Shown here: positions 48,552 to 58,709 of the stretch, in pieces
How the letters are laid out: the number at the start of each line of letters is the position of its first letter
How positions within the stretch are numbered: position 1 is the first letter of the stretch
DNA from: Dictyophora rubrovolvata
Lineage: Eukaryota > Basidiomycota > Agaricomycetes > Phallales > Phallaceae
Reading direction: 5' to 3'
Assembly: GCA_029959195.1 (NCBI GenBank)
Contig: CP114127.1
Span: 744,001-808,000, forward strand
Length of the DNA stretch: 64,000 nucleotides
The notes under the pieces: generated by a model
The model's input: only the letters and a program-made list of their open reading frames with translations
The model's database searches: none
Told to the model about the DNA's origin: nothing
Made by a program: the position numbers and the translations under genes

Positions 48552-50428
48552 TCATACATAAGGTGGCCCAAGCACTACACGAGAGAAAAAATAATAATCA
48601 GGGGGACATGAAGAGTTAAAAATAAAAGTGAAGGTTATTATTATACCCTTTCGGAATACATCCAGCGTGAACTCTACCACTAGTAATAATATGCCACCAC
48701 CCGGTGCCAGCCGAACGACTTTGGGAACGAACCCCTTGTACAAAGCTGCAGGTCCTTCTTCGCGTAAAATCGTAGCGAGCCTAAGTCTCCGTTAAGCATA
48801 ATGATCTTTTTTTTTCAAGTATTGGAAGAAACCGGTCCTCACGCAGGGTATGTCCAGTTATATTTAGGTAATTGTCCTGTTGAGGGTCTCGCCGCGCCTT
48901 GAATGCGGGATTTGACAACCTAAATATATATAACGTGTATGAGAAAAAGGAAAAACGTTTGGTGTTTATTTATTATAAATGACTAAAAGGTGAGTGACTT
49001 ACATCAAACCTGATCCGGAAATCGTAACGAGAGGTTAGGAGAAGAATTATTCGGTTCTTTTTTGAAAGGCTTCTTACGGTGTGTTTATAGCAGTGCCGAC
49101 GAATCCGCCGACAGCACCAGCCACAAAGTTATTGAACAGCTCCGCTCCACGTGTCTGACGTTGCGTTATCTCGTTATATATTCAATTTGTAAAAAAAAGG
49201 AATGCATGCCTCGGCTTTGGGTAGCACTGATTTAACCTGAAAGATGCAACTGGACGGTATAAATTAATTTTTTTTCCTCACAAGCCGACCATTCCCTGAG
49301 CAGAAGAAAACAAACCCGAAATAGCCTCCATTCCACCAGAAGTGTCTTTTATGAAAAGTATATCATTCACTCAGCACTCGAGCGAAGCTTCAGAAAGGGC
49401 AATATAAGATCAATCACCTCCAAAAAGTTGCCTCCATCCCTGCGTAAAGCCCTAGGGGACCTTCTTTCCGGACCGTTTGCCGGACGACATCCATTGGACC
49501 GGCATATGTGCTCAACTTATCCTGGAGTCTGCAAGTCGATATAGGTTGTCCTCAGCGGAGAGATAATAGGAGAGGACAACTTCATTACCGTATTTTCACC
49601 AGTTCAAAAGGAACCACCTAATGAATTATGAATGATAAAAGAAGCAGCACGTTTCCACAAATGAAAAATGAAAGAAAAAAGAATTGAACATACAACAAAA
49701 CTCTCAGTTGCACCAGCGGCGCAACCCGTAGCGATAGACAGCTCTTGGGTCATTTTGGTAGATCCGGTAGCGGATAAGATCGTCTTTCCCCAAAAATCAT
49801 TCGCCGCGCTGGCAAATACCGAAAGAAAAAGGAGTATGATATCAGATATGACGCGACCGGACAAGTGCTTGATATGGTAAAAAAAGCAAAACGAACAATT
49901 TGACCGCTCTTTTAGGAGCCTCCAGTAGTAAAGGTGGAGTTAGACCTGTCAGGGAATAAATTCATGAAAAGAGTGTTTCAATTTCATCATTCTCAGGCTC
50001 GCACCTCGATATAGACGTCCAAATCTAGACAAAAAGAAACCAATATCAAATGAACTTCAATGTCCAGAATAGAAATATCATTCACGAACCCTTCTTGTGC
50101 AACGATAGCGCGAAGGCTGCCGACTAAACCCAATGAGGTCTTCCCGGTGTCCAACTGCATCCGGGTTTTGACGACATCTTGGAAATGTGATCAAATGGCA
50201 AACTAATTCTCAAGTTTGGACATACCGAGAGGATAAAACGTAAGAATTTCGCTGTACATATGATAAACTAAATCACGGAGTTGGACATTTTTTCTTTTAA
50301 CTTCACCTGACACCCGCAATGGCTCCGGCAGCGAAGGTCGCAATAAACGGCAAAGCTATTTAGAAAATAAGATGAGCTGGTAAACCGAACTTTTGAGTCT
50401 CACGTTTTTTGGTTGAAGTAGACGACAT
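48552..50428 (-). CDS. ODC1: Mitochondrial 2-oxodicarboxylate carrier
   Basis: A many-exon gene running from MSSTSTKK-PLPFIATFAAG (ATG 50426-50428) to a TGA at 48552. Three carrier repeats are present with signatures PLGDVVKTRMQ, VPFELVKIRLQ and PFDVVKSRIQ. Between them are GLTPPLLLEAPKRAVKFAAN, GLYAGMEATFWRHFWWNGGY and YKGFVPKVVRLAPGGGI. The EAPKRAVKF and WNGGYFGS segments are typical of the oxodicarboxylate group, which exchanges 2-oxoadipate and 2-oxoglutarate across the inner membrane. That exchange serves lysine and glutamate metabolism. One exon is only 7 nt (49003-49009) and supplies the third base of the Pro codon and the Phe-Asp of the third signature. The last exon encodes only seven residues (VLGPPYV). 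The start codon is 89 bp from that of SRP9 on the other strand. Confidence 0.9.
49003..49009 (-). other. Seven-nucleotide microexon of the carrier gene
   Basis: On the minus strand GTTTGAT is preceded by an acceptor (tccggatcag) and followed by a donor (gtaagt). The upstream exon ends ACACC before gtaag at 49077, and the downstream exon begins at 48919 with GTTGTC. Only inclusion of the 7 nt yields P-F-D-V-V-K, the invariant third carrier signature. Confidence 0.85.
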
Positions 50429-50516
50429 CGTGTGGGTTGAAGCTAAGGGCAAAATACGCGCGCTTAGGGCCAAGGGAAAGACTGCACCTATCTCGGCGCC
50501 TATTTTTCTTTTCAAC
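50429..50516. promoter_or_regulatory. 88-bp bidirectional promoter of carrier and SRP9
   Basis: The carrier ATG (minus, 50428) and the SRP9 ATG (plus, 50517) are separated by only 88 bp. The start sites of the two transcripts must therefore lie within or overlap this interval. No TATA box is visible; a T-rich stretch lies at 50502-50511. Confidence 0.6.
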
Positions 50517-51014
50517 ATGGTCTACATCACCAGCTGGCAAGAGTTCCAGGAGGCGGCGGAGTCTTTGTATAAAAAGTCGCCTGTGAAGGTATACAAGTTG
50601 ATTTTTTCCACAAGGACCCTATTGCTAATCATAATTAGACCCGATATTGTGTAAAATGGCGGGCTGCGGAAGGACATCTGGTTCTCAAAATTACGGACGA
50701 CAACACAGTACTTTTTTTGCATTCCATTCATTTTTGGTTATCCTAATTATCTCGTTTGGTAGTGCATAAAATACAAGACACATTCTTCGATCTTCCTTAA
50801 TCGCTTCGAAGCTCTAAACCTGAGCTTAATAAGGCAAATGCAAAACATACACGCGATGCCTGTGAATTCACCGTCTACCCAAAACGGCACAGCTCAAGGC
50901 GCATCAGCCGTCGTCGCTCCAGTACCAGGGAATATTATCACACCTGCCGCCGCTACAGCCCCAAGTTCTGCGACAGTCGGTGTAAAGAAGAAAAAGCCCA
51001 AAAAGAAGAAGTAG
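50517..51014 (+). CDS. SRP9: Signal recognition particle subunit SRP9
   Basis: Three exons, 50517-50588, 50639-50707 and 50763-51014, all phase 0, encode 130 residues. MVYITSWQEFQEAAESLYKK, SPVKTRYCVKWRAAEGHL, VLKITDDNT, CIKYKT and FEALNLSLIRQM follow the SRP9-21 domain pattern: a helix, three strands, and a closing helix. The tail is Ala/Pro/Thr-rich and ends in a strongly basic KKKKPKKKK, longer than in animal SRP9 and compatible with RNA binding. With SRP14, SRP9 binds the Alu domain of SRP RNA and delays elongation during protein targeting to the ER. The gene shares an 88-bp upstream region with the divergent carrier gene. Confidence 0.88.
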
Positions 51015-52699
51015 CCGGCTGAGCTTGCGAAGTCTTCCTCGCGTTCCGTCTTACTGTTGTGGTATCAAGAAAGCGCGATAAGACCCTCTTGCCCCACTCC
51101 GTTCCCCTCTTTTCGTTTATATCGTCTTTCTTTCCGAATAGAACCATTGATGTAATTTCGCAACGTTACGGGAGTATCTTCTCGAAGGTGTTTTTTTTTT
51201 GGCTATTATTACCGAGGGGGAGGTATCGGACCTAATTAACAGCCATCCAACAACCTTTGGTGTATTATTAAGAGCAGAACGACAGATGCAAGATTAATTG
51301 ACAATAGCAGTCGGTCGTCTCACATAATGATGGTACATCTTCTCCTGATTCAGTGTTGTATAACGTACGCGGAGTCTAGACTCCTGTCGTGGTGAAACAT
51401 AAATATTCGAATATATATTGGATACCGCCTAATGAACACGATAGCTTCTACTGTCATAATTGGTAGTGAGATTTGTTGACTCCTTGAGAACTGTGTCGGT
51501 CCGTGGGGAGAACATTGAGCGTCTATTCAAGCGCCCGTTTTCAAACTTCTATTGCTCTCGATGTTAACTCTTGTCTTGGTTTCTTTCTGTAACCTCTTCA
51601 CGTGTACAGTGTGCGTCTTCGCGAAAACAAAAAAATTAATTCAAAAGAATGGATTTCATCTGTCTGTTATTCTGTCGAGTCCGTGGTGTTTTGATCAAGA
51701 AAACTTGTTCAACTATAGTCCGAGTCAGTGGTTGGTCAGCGACCTACAGCACTGCAAGAGCGTATCAATTTAATGCATTCAAATCAGTGGCACATGCGGG
51801 ATCCAGATCCCCAAGCTCAAGACTCGGAGCGCGGTCACGAAGTCCTTGCGAATACGCTTCATATTTTTAAACCAAACCAGGGCGGCCAGTTTCACGACCC
51901 GCAGCTTGTCTGTGCCCGGAAATCGTCGCGAACTTCTTTTTCTAACTTCAATAGTCTCGCCCGCCGACAACATGCATAACGATAACCACCTTGACCCCCC
52001 AATTATTGACTAACTAACCATATTATTCCGTCTTTGTGGCTGTGGTTTACGGTTGAGACACCATCTGCATGCAAGCCGACACGCGTCTCCGAGCTGGATG
52101 ACTTCTTCTGAAAAGTCAAAAAAACTCCAACAGTCTCGATCATCGTGGGGGTTATATCTGCGAGAGGTGAGCGATGATGTTCTACAGTTGCTGTTCGTGC
52201 TTCGTGGCCTGTGATTAATGCATCATGCACTAATGCCCGCGCGTACGCTTGAATTCAGTGCTGTCGGTCAAAAGTGCTGGTGTCCTTAAAAGAAATGAGG
52301 CGAGTTATTGGCCATTGACCACACCAGAGCCGAAAAATATAGAATACACATTATACATTATGTCTACGCGAACAAGCGCCCTTGAGGGAATGCGTTGACA
52401 TTGATGATACAACTAAACTTCGTGAAAGTTATAGGAAAAAAGAAAGCAAACTTACACCGGCTAATTGTTTAAATATGTATCATGTTCAAGTAATATAACA
52501 GTGCGACGACCAGCTCAGTCTCAGGCAGACGGTCAGCGTCTAAGCCGTTACTGACGGTAGCGATTACAAAGGGGCAACCATCAGCGTTATGACCTCACCC
52601 TTCAAGTTGACTATCTCATAAGCACTTTGTTCTTCAGTCCATTCAAATTTCTTTCCAGCCAAGCTCTTGTTTCCTGCTCGACGAAGAAAGACAGCGACC
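51015..52699. other. 1.7-kb intergenic region
   Basis: No gene is supported. Short overlapping frames at 51552-51979 (+) and 51779-52230 (-) show no family match. The 60 bases before 52700 may hold the leader of the PH-CRIB gene. Confidence 0.5.
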
Positions 52700-54154
52700 A
52701 TGCTTTTCTCACTATTCTCGCCTCTCACACTGTCAAAGCCGCTGGCATCTGCTACGCAACCTCAACTTTTGGATAATACCGAAAAACCGTCTGTAAACGA
52801 TGTCCACAGTGTCAATGGTTCTATTTATGATGGCTCCACATTACGAGGCGACCGTCGCTCTTACGCTTTCTCGTTTGCTCCTTCTACTCGATCATCGGTA
52901 ACAGCTTATTCTTCATCTTATGCCGGCATCAACTCGAAAATTTCTCCCAAGTGCGTTCCTACGCTCTCGTCTCCGGTGGTTAGAACGGGCTTTGTGTGTG
53001 TCAAAGAAGAAACGTTTACCTCTCTTTTTTGGACAAGGAAATGGCTTGTGTTAAGAGAAGATACCCTAGCATTTCATAAAAACGAGGTCTGTTTCGTCTA
53101 TTTGTCAAACCCCTTTTTGTCATTTCGCTAAATGTGGTCGTCTCTAGAGTTCTCGGCAAACAAGCGTTCTTAACCTCCATGAAATCACCAAAGTTGAACG
53201 AACGGATCACAGAGCGTGTTGTCTAGTGTTGAACACGAAAGACAAACGCACCCTCATTTCCTTCGAAAGTGATGAGGAATTATACAATTGGCAAGATGAC
53301 ATTTATTCTCGATCTTCGGTGGGAGCTTCTTGGCCGACGAATTTTGTACACAAATTCCACGCCTTTGTTAATCCGTTTAGTAATGCAGTCGCCGTACGTC
53401 ATATTATTCAAATCATTTAAACCGTTCATTTTGCGAATAATTTGATTGATTCATAGGGTCTGCCTGAGGGATGGACGAGGCTACTCACTCAATCGGTAGA
53501 TCACGCCCGGAATCCCGGTGAAGTTTTTGTCGAAGACTTTTTCTACGAGAACCCGTCATCAATTGTCAGAACGGGCTTTGCGAGTGTTAAGGAAGAAAAG
53601 TTTGCGTCATTTTTCTGGAATAAACAATGGCTTGTGTTGGGCGAAGATTCCTTGAGATTTCATAAAACAGAGGTTCGTTACTGCCCCTAATCTGTTAAAT
53701 TCATGGAAAAATGTTATTGCTCTAGAGTTCGCCGGGGAACGTTGTTTATCTTCGTGATATCATGAACGTCGAAAGGACGGATCGAAAGGAATATTGTCTA
53801 TTGTTGGAAACTAAAGACAAGTGTATCTTTCTTTCCTTGAAGAACGATGAAGAATTATATGGATGGCAAGAAGATATTTATTCCCGACTTTCTTTGGTGG
53901 GAATATCTAAACCAACTCAATTCGTACACCACATCCATGTTGGAGTCGATCCACATAGTGATGCATTCACCGTACGTGTAGACTCTTCCTTCATTTGGCG
54001 AATAGGCTGATTACAGTTTGGATGCTTTTTTGTATGATAGGGTTTGCCTGACGGATGGAACAGGCTGCTAACTCAATCGGCAATTCCCTTTCCGGCTCGT
54101 AATTTGTTCATACGAGGTGAGGAGATGAAGGAGGAGGATTTTGGGGCTATTTGA
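52700..54154 (+). CDS. Tandem PH-CRIB protein related to Cla4/PAK, without kinase domain
   Basis: Five exons (52700-53086, 53148-53393, 53457-53672, 53726-53971, 54041-54154), all with phase-0 introns, encode 402 residues. After a Ser-rich N-terminus there are two PH-CRIB modules. Module 1 has VRTGFVCVKEETFTSLFW, KWLVLREDTLAFHKNE, LHEITKVERTD, ESDEELYNWQDDIYSR and the CRIB-like ASWPTNFVHKFHAFV, then GLPEGWTRLLTQS. Module 2 repeats every element (VRTGFASVKEEKFASFFW, NVERTDRKEYC, NDEELYGWQEDIYSR, ISKPTQFVHHIHVGVD, GLPDGWNRLLTQSAI). Exons 2 and 4 are the same length (82 codons), showing an exon-level tandem duplication. In Cla4 kinases one such module is followed by a Ser/Thr kinase. Here the chain ends 25 residues after the second CRIB, and no kinase exon follows. 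The first CRIB is degenerate; the second is canonical. The product should bind Cdc42/Rac-GTP and phosphoinositides. Confidence 0.88.
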
Positions 54155-54865
54155 CGTCTCGATGATATCTGTACAGGGGAAGTTTCATCAACGTAATAGT
54201 TGCCGATATGCCGATTGATGCCAGTACATAATTAATTCACTGCTCGTGTTGGTGAGGTATAGAAACCCACAAAGTAGCCGATTGAGGCTTATCAGTGTGA
54301 AATTTCTTCCTCGTGTTCTTCCTGTAATTCTTGTATAGTTATATCTGTCCTGGTCTCTTTGTCGCAAAAATGGGAAGTGCCAGATCTGGTCTGATCAGGC
54401 CTTCAGGCCCGGTGAAAACTCGCTGTGCTGCCATTGTGTGATTTAAGGCCCTGATCTGCTGTCCAGAAGTTGCCCGATGGAGGATGAAAAGTGGATACAA
54501 TAGCAGATGTTTTTCTGCTAGGTTCACGTCCGTTCTGCTAATTTCATTAAACCGGCCACTTAGTCCACTCACATCTGTCATGATCCAATATCGTGACATG
54601 ATCATCAAAGTCATCAATGAACATTTACAATTCTTACCCTTACAACTAATGATCCGGCTATACATTTAATGAACATATTGATAAACAGAACACAAACCTG
54701 AGTGAACCTTGACTTGATGAGTTAGACTTTGTCTAACTCTTGATTCTATAATTAGATTGATTCATATTGTAGAAACCCTTCCTGTAGATTACATACATAG
54801 GTCACACTTGCGAATAAAGCAATCCTTCCTGCTCCTGTAATGGTTCCACTTATACAGCGGATGTG
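54155..54865. other. Downstream of the PH-CRIB gene; possible retroelement-derived DNA
   Basis: No gene is supported. At 54576 the sequence TGTCATGATCC appears, the same eleven bases that open the family A LTR on its plus-strand reading. The following 290 bp do not match family A further, and no duplication was found. It may be the edge of another LTR. Nothing else is recognised. Confidence 0.4.
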
Positions 54866-54971
54866 TCAGGGTATGCTAGCGTCGTCCCTTTCTTTTCCTC
54901 TGTTTATCTTCGGTTCTGGTCTATTTTATTTATTTCCATATTTCTCGCATTTTATCACATCTCTTGCATTT
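54866..54971 (+). mobile_element. Fragment of family C LTR
   Basis: These 106 bp match the first part of the family C LTR at 24439, starting TGTCAGGGTATGC and including ttcggttctggtctatttta-type sequence. The match stops exactly where the family A element begins at 54972. Family A has therefore inserted into an older family C copy. The rest of C is not seen on the other side within the window. Confidence 0.7.
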
Positions 54972-55834
54972 TGTTAAGTACCAATTCTTGGGTATCGGCG
55001 ATGAATGTATAAATGTTAATAATCGTATTTAATGATAATACAAACGTCACCGTAATGTCGTAGAGCGCGGTCTCAACCTGAATGGGTTGTACCATGACAG
55101 TCCTCTGGACGTTGGCTCTACTTGTCTTGACATCGTTCGGGATCTTCGAGTTGTCATAGAATATCGTTGAGCTGAAGCTCTAAGAAGTCTAAAACGATCT
55201 GGTAGAATAGATCGTTGACTAGAAAGCAGAAGAACAAGAGATGGAAGAAGTAGTGGATCCAACGCCGGAACGGCGTTGTCGCTATGGACGGTTTAGATTT
55301 AAAGTGTTTAGAAATGACAGAAGCGCTATTGGGAAATGAAGACTATATTGAGATATCAAACTAGGTTCGATATTAAGTCTGAAGAGAAGTCTAGCTATGA
55401 AGTATAGAAGGCTTTATATACAAGTATGCTAGAGGTTTGAATCTCAGTTCGAAATAGATAATGAACTTGAGAACATATATATGTCATAACAATTTGTGAG
55501 TATCATGAGTGTATGCAGGGTCAGTTTGCCATGTGGCAAACATGAGGCAACAAGAACAAAGGGAAAGCATATACAAGGACCTACAACCGTCATAGATGAT
55601 CTCATGTGTGGTTTGGAACTAGAATATATACCAAAGGTCTATCCACGGCTTACTGTAAGTCCTAGGAAGACGACGGCGTCTAGGACTTCGTGAAAATGGT
55701 GATGAAGTCTGATAAGACTTCCGGTCGTAGCATCTGCAAAGCGATCGTGATAAGATAATGTTTAAGTATGATATGATAAGGGAATGTGATAAGAAGTCTA
55801 TATCACTAGTGATGTCATGAATCGGATCATGACA
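54972..55834 (-). mobile_element. Family A LTR with adjacent internal end (Ty3/gypsy-like)
   Basis: An 863-bp LTR from TGTTAAGTACC to CATGACA, homologous to the LTR at 22918-24374 without its nested block. On the minus strand a purine-rich tract (AAAAGAGGGGATAC, 55835-55848 read in reverse) directly precedes its TGTCATG start. This is the layout of a 3' LTR after its polypurine tract. The flanks show no 5-bp duplication, as expected if the rest of the element lies on the right. It looks like the broken 3' end of a retroelement, inserted into a family C LTR. Confidence 0.75.
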
Positions 55835-56577
55835 GTATCCCCTCTTTTAGGACGAGCCCTCAAGTCCTTATATAATCAGGTCTGCCGGCGTGGCTTTGAG
55901 CCTGACAAAGTAGTGACATCCGGACATTAACACGTAAAGTTCTTTTTTCTTCATCTACAACAACCATACTCTCGTTATCATCATCGATTCTAATATAATG
56001 CCATCTTCCTGTGAATCCACAATCGAGTTTGGAACATTTGACATTGTTCCAACAATGTTTCAAGGCCGTGTCGACTGGACGTTTGAACATAAACACATCT
56101 GTGAACTGGAGGATCAAAATGTGGTTCAAATACTGATATGCGCCATCAGGAGGTAGGCAGAGAAGGATAAGGGAACCAGCGAATGTGTGTTTCGAGAGAA
56201 TTTTTGAAAGGGAAAGATGTTCTTCTTTTCTTTGTATAGAACTAGATGGTTTTTATATACATTTATTTCCGTTTTGTAGCGGACATTTTGGAAATTGGTA
56301 TCTAAGTAATTTGAGAGTAGTAAGAGAAGAGGAATCGGAAAGTACGGAAAAAGAGATAAATGGGGAAAGAAAATTTCGTTACACAACGGAACTCCTGAGG
56401 CACTGACTTTCTCGCATATATGAGTGACCAAGTCTTGTAACCGCTGTCGCGCACCAAAATCTTCCTAATAAGGAAACATTCTGATTTTTGGTTCAAAGCG
56501 GAGTTTCAAACTACCAAAAACTTAACCGATACACCACAGCCTCTCGAAATCAAAACCCTTACGAAAAAAAAAAAAAA
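55835..56577. other. Possible retroelement internal remnant, then promoter of the next gene
   Basis: Starts with the purine tract of the family A element (minus strand). The minus-strand frame at 55860-56129 may be part of the element's internal region or unrelated; I recognise no reverse transcriptase, integrase or chromodomain motif in it. From about 56160 the DNA is AT-rich. The last 14 bases are an uninterrupted A run directly before the ATG at 56578. Confidence 0.4.
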
Positions 56578-57204
56578 ATGGCTGCATTTTCATTTCACTA
56601 TACATCATCAATCTCTTTGCCCATTCCAGCATCTCCCACCGAGTCATTACCCCCCTCCGACGATGAATCTATATCACCTTTTCGTTTTTCGCCTTCCAGT
56701 CCAAGGACATACGATTTGGATCTGCATACGACTCTTTATATCTATAGTTCCCAATATGCGAGTCTCGACATCGACGAAGAAACATACCTCCCGAAGTTCC
56801 CTCCACCTCTTATTATTCATCAATGCAGAAGTTCGGATTTGGTTCACCCCGGTCTCATGTTTGGAGAAAAGGTTTATATCGAGGAACGATTAGACTGGTT
56901 TACAATTATCAACGTTTATTCTACACCCGAATCAGCCGTTAAAGACTCATATCGGAATTGGTTAGTGACACAAGAAGGGTTCGAATTTACATTCCTGGTT
57001 CTAGATGTGCCAAGTCGTTGGGTTGTCATGAAAAACATAAAAACGCAAAAACATAGCCCATATAGACCAGCCAATCTTGTTCCTGTAGATCCTCAAATGT
57101 CTCGTTTTTCACCCTATTTGCCAGAACCAATATCTCTCCCCTCTTCTCCATCCAAACGATCCTTCCGAAAGATCCGACGTGTTTGCTCAAACCTTCTTGG
57201 ATGA
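56578..57204 (+). CDS. Orphan family protein, copy 1 (full-length)
   Basis: An intronless frame of 208 residues starts at the ATG that directly follows a run of 14 A. The frame extends upstream, but that part is A-rich and lacks a good ATG context. The N-terminal third is Ser/Pro-rich. A core follows: DLHTTLYIYSSQYASLDIDE, ETYLPKFPPPLIIHQCRSSD and LDWFTIINVYSTPE. The C-terminus is basic (KRSFRKIRRVC). The core pattern LY-[IV]-Y-x-S-x-x-A-x-[IL]-[DN]-[IL]-D plus x-T-x-LP-x-x-x-x-P-L recurs in the two neighbouring genes. No known domain or signal peptide is recognised. The tight local clustering of paralogs points to a lineage-restricted family; function unknown. Confidence 0.55.
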   Translation: MAAFSFHYTSSISLPIPASPTESLPPSDDESISPFRFSPSSPRTYDLDLHTTLYIYSSQYASLDIDEETYLPKFPPPLIIHQCRSSDLVHPGLMFGEKVYIEERLDWFTIINVYSTPESAVKDSYRNWLVTQEGFEFTFLVLDVPSRWVVMKNIKTQKHSPYRPANLVPVDPQMSRFSPYLPEPISLPSSPSKRSFRKIRRVCSNLLG

Positions 57205-57315
57205 AATTAGGACAAAAGGCTTGATTAGGATAAGCGATTAGATTTGTATTTCATCTCCTTCTTTCTTTTTGGACATTTCATTAGCGCTTAAAAATTTTGG
57301 TTAACTCATATCATC

Positions 57316-57579
57316 ATGTCGGACAATAACGATACTCCTACTTCCCCTATTCCCCTTTTTCAACTCCCTTTCTTTCCTTTTGAATATCGTTCTTCTCTCA
57401 GATTCAGACCCAACCCTAATTTCCTCTCACGACTTTACGTTTACAATACTCTTGTTTCTGAAATTGATGTCGACCCCTCCACAATGCTTCCGATTACTCC
57501 ACAGCCACTAATGGAGATTACTATTCCTTATGACGATCTGGAGATAGGATATCCACGAGCTTTAACCCTGTACGAATGA
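57316..57579 (+). CDS. Orphan family protein, copy 2 (shorter)
   Basis: An intronless 87-residue frame from ATG 57316, 111 bp after copy 1 and on the same strand. It has a Pro/Phe-rich start, then FLSRLYVYNTLVSEIDVD, PSTMLPITPQPLMEITIPYD and ends in LTLYE. It aligns with the core of copy 1. Beyond its stop, an SEDWSFVINFEV-like stretch near 57655-57690 resembles the DWFTIINVY part of copy 1. The gene is therefore either 3' truncated or has an intron I could not define. Confidence 0.45.
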   Translation: MSDNNDTPTSPIPLFQLPFFPFEYRSSLRFRPNPNFLSRLYVYNTLVSEIDVDPSTMLPITPQPLMEITIPYDDLEIGYPRALTLYE

Positions 57580-58709
57580 ACCAACGTCAATGTCATGGAC
57601 GAATCATATGAGTTTGTTGAGTTCCTTTCAACAAACCGTCAAGAAGAATCAATCTGAAGACTGGTCTTTCGTCATCAATTTCGAAGTTATACTCAATGCT
57701 TATTCATAGACGCACCCCTATCTGCCATCCCATCCCCTCCCGACTACTCTGTTGGAAATCAAACCCTCCCTTCCTATTCCAATCTCCAATCCAATCTCAT
57801 TCAAGATCTGGTATTGTTAAGTGTTGCCATAGCCATTATTATTATGCCACAGCCACAAAGAAGAAGATCCCGTCAACAAGAACCAGATCAGTAAGAAGTT
57901 TGGGATGGTAAGATTATAGTTTTGGGTAAGAGGTAGCGCGAGAAGTGCCAGATGGTGATTTTGGTAAAGCTATGCTGGGAATCCAGTTTCATCGTCTTCT
58001 TTTGATCTCTTTTTGTTTCTCTTTTGTTTCTCTTTTTGTTTCAACATATTTCTCCTATTCCCCCTAACCACATATGTGATTCCCCTTTTTTTTCTGTAAT
58101 TGTATCCTCCATCGTTTTCTCCTTTTTCTTTTGTTTCTTTGTTCTCTTTTTGTTTCCTTTTGTTATCATGATGAATGATGAGTGATCATTCCGCTTTCCT
58201 TTATATTTCCAAACGGTATAAATACTGCATGTAAATACATGTAACAGCAGCAATCTACCGGAACGGTTGTCTCAAGTTTAGTTCAGTTTAAGTCAAGTTC
58301 AAGTCAAGTTTCGTCTCTAGTCTATTTCTACGCTCACGTCTATTTCTTTGGATTACTCTGAGTGAGGCCTCGGAGTATAAACTCAATGATTCGTATTGTC
58401 GTTGAAGCCTTACTAACTTTAAAACAGATTATCATCGCTGTATTATCGACGGCATATTGACTCACCATTTTATCGCAACTCACATTTATCGTCCCCCTCA
58501 CACACACACAATCTTAGGATCATCATTTTTTTGTTGTTGTTGGTTTTATATCGACGCACACACACTCGCTAAATATCATATTATTCCCCCACCCTCCTCC
58601 TTACGAAATCAGCACCAGGACCCGCTCCACGGAGACTAGACAGCCTCAAACAAAATATCTTCGTAGTTTTTCTGATTGTATATATAGCTACGACATTTAG
58701 CTATTATCT
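57580..58709. other. Spacer with decayed family sequence and CT-rich repeats
   Basis: The first 110 bp contain remains related to the 3' part of orphan copy 1. From 57990 to 58160 the plus strand is strongly pyrimidine-rich, with repeated tttttgtttctc units, and an agtcaagttcaagt-type repeat lies around 58263-58310. No gene is supported. Confidence 0.45.

Noticed and set aside
54576-54865. A separate solo LTR starting TGTCATGATCC
   Set aside because: Only the first eleven bases agree with family A, the far end is not a clear CA end, and no target duplication was found.
55860-56129. Minus-strand frame as a retroelement or host protein
   Set aside because: No reverse transcriptase, integrase, protease or chromodomain feature is visible, so it is not called as a gene.
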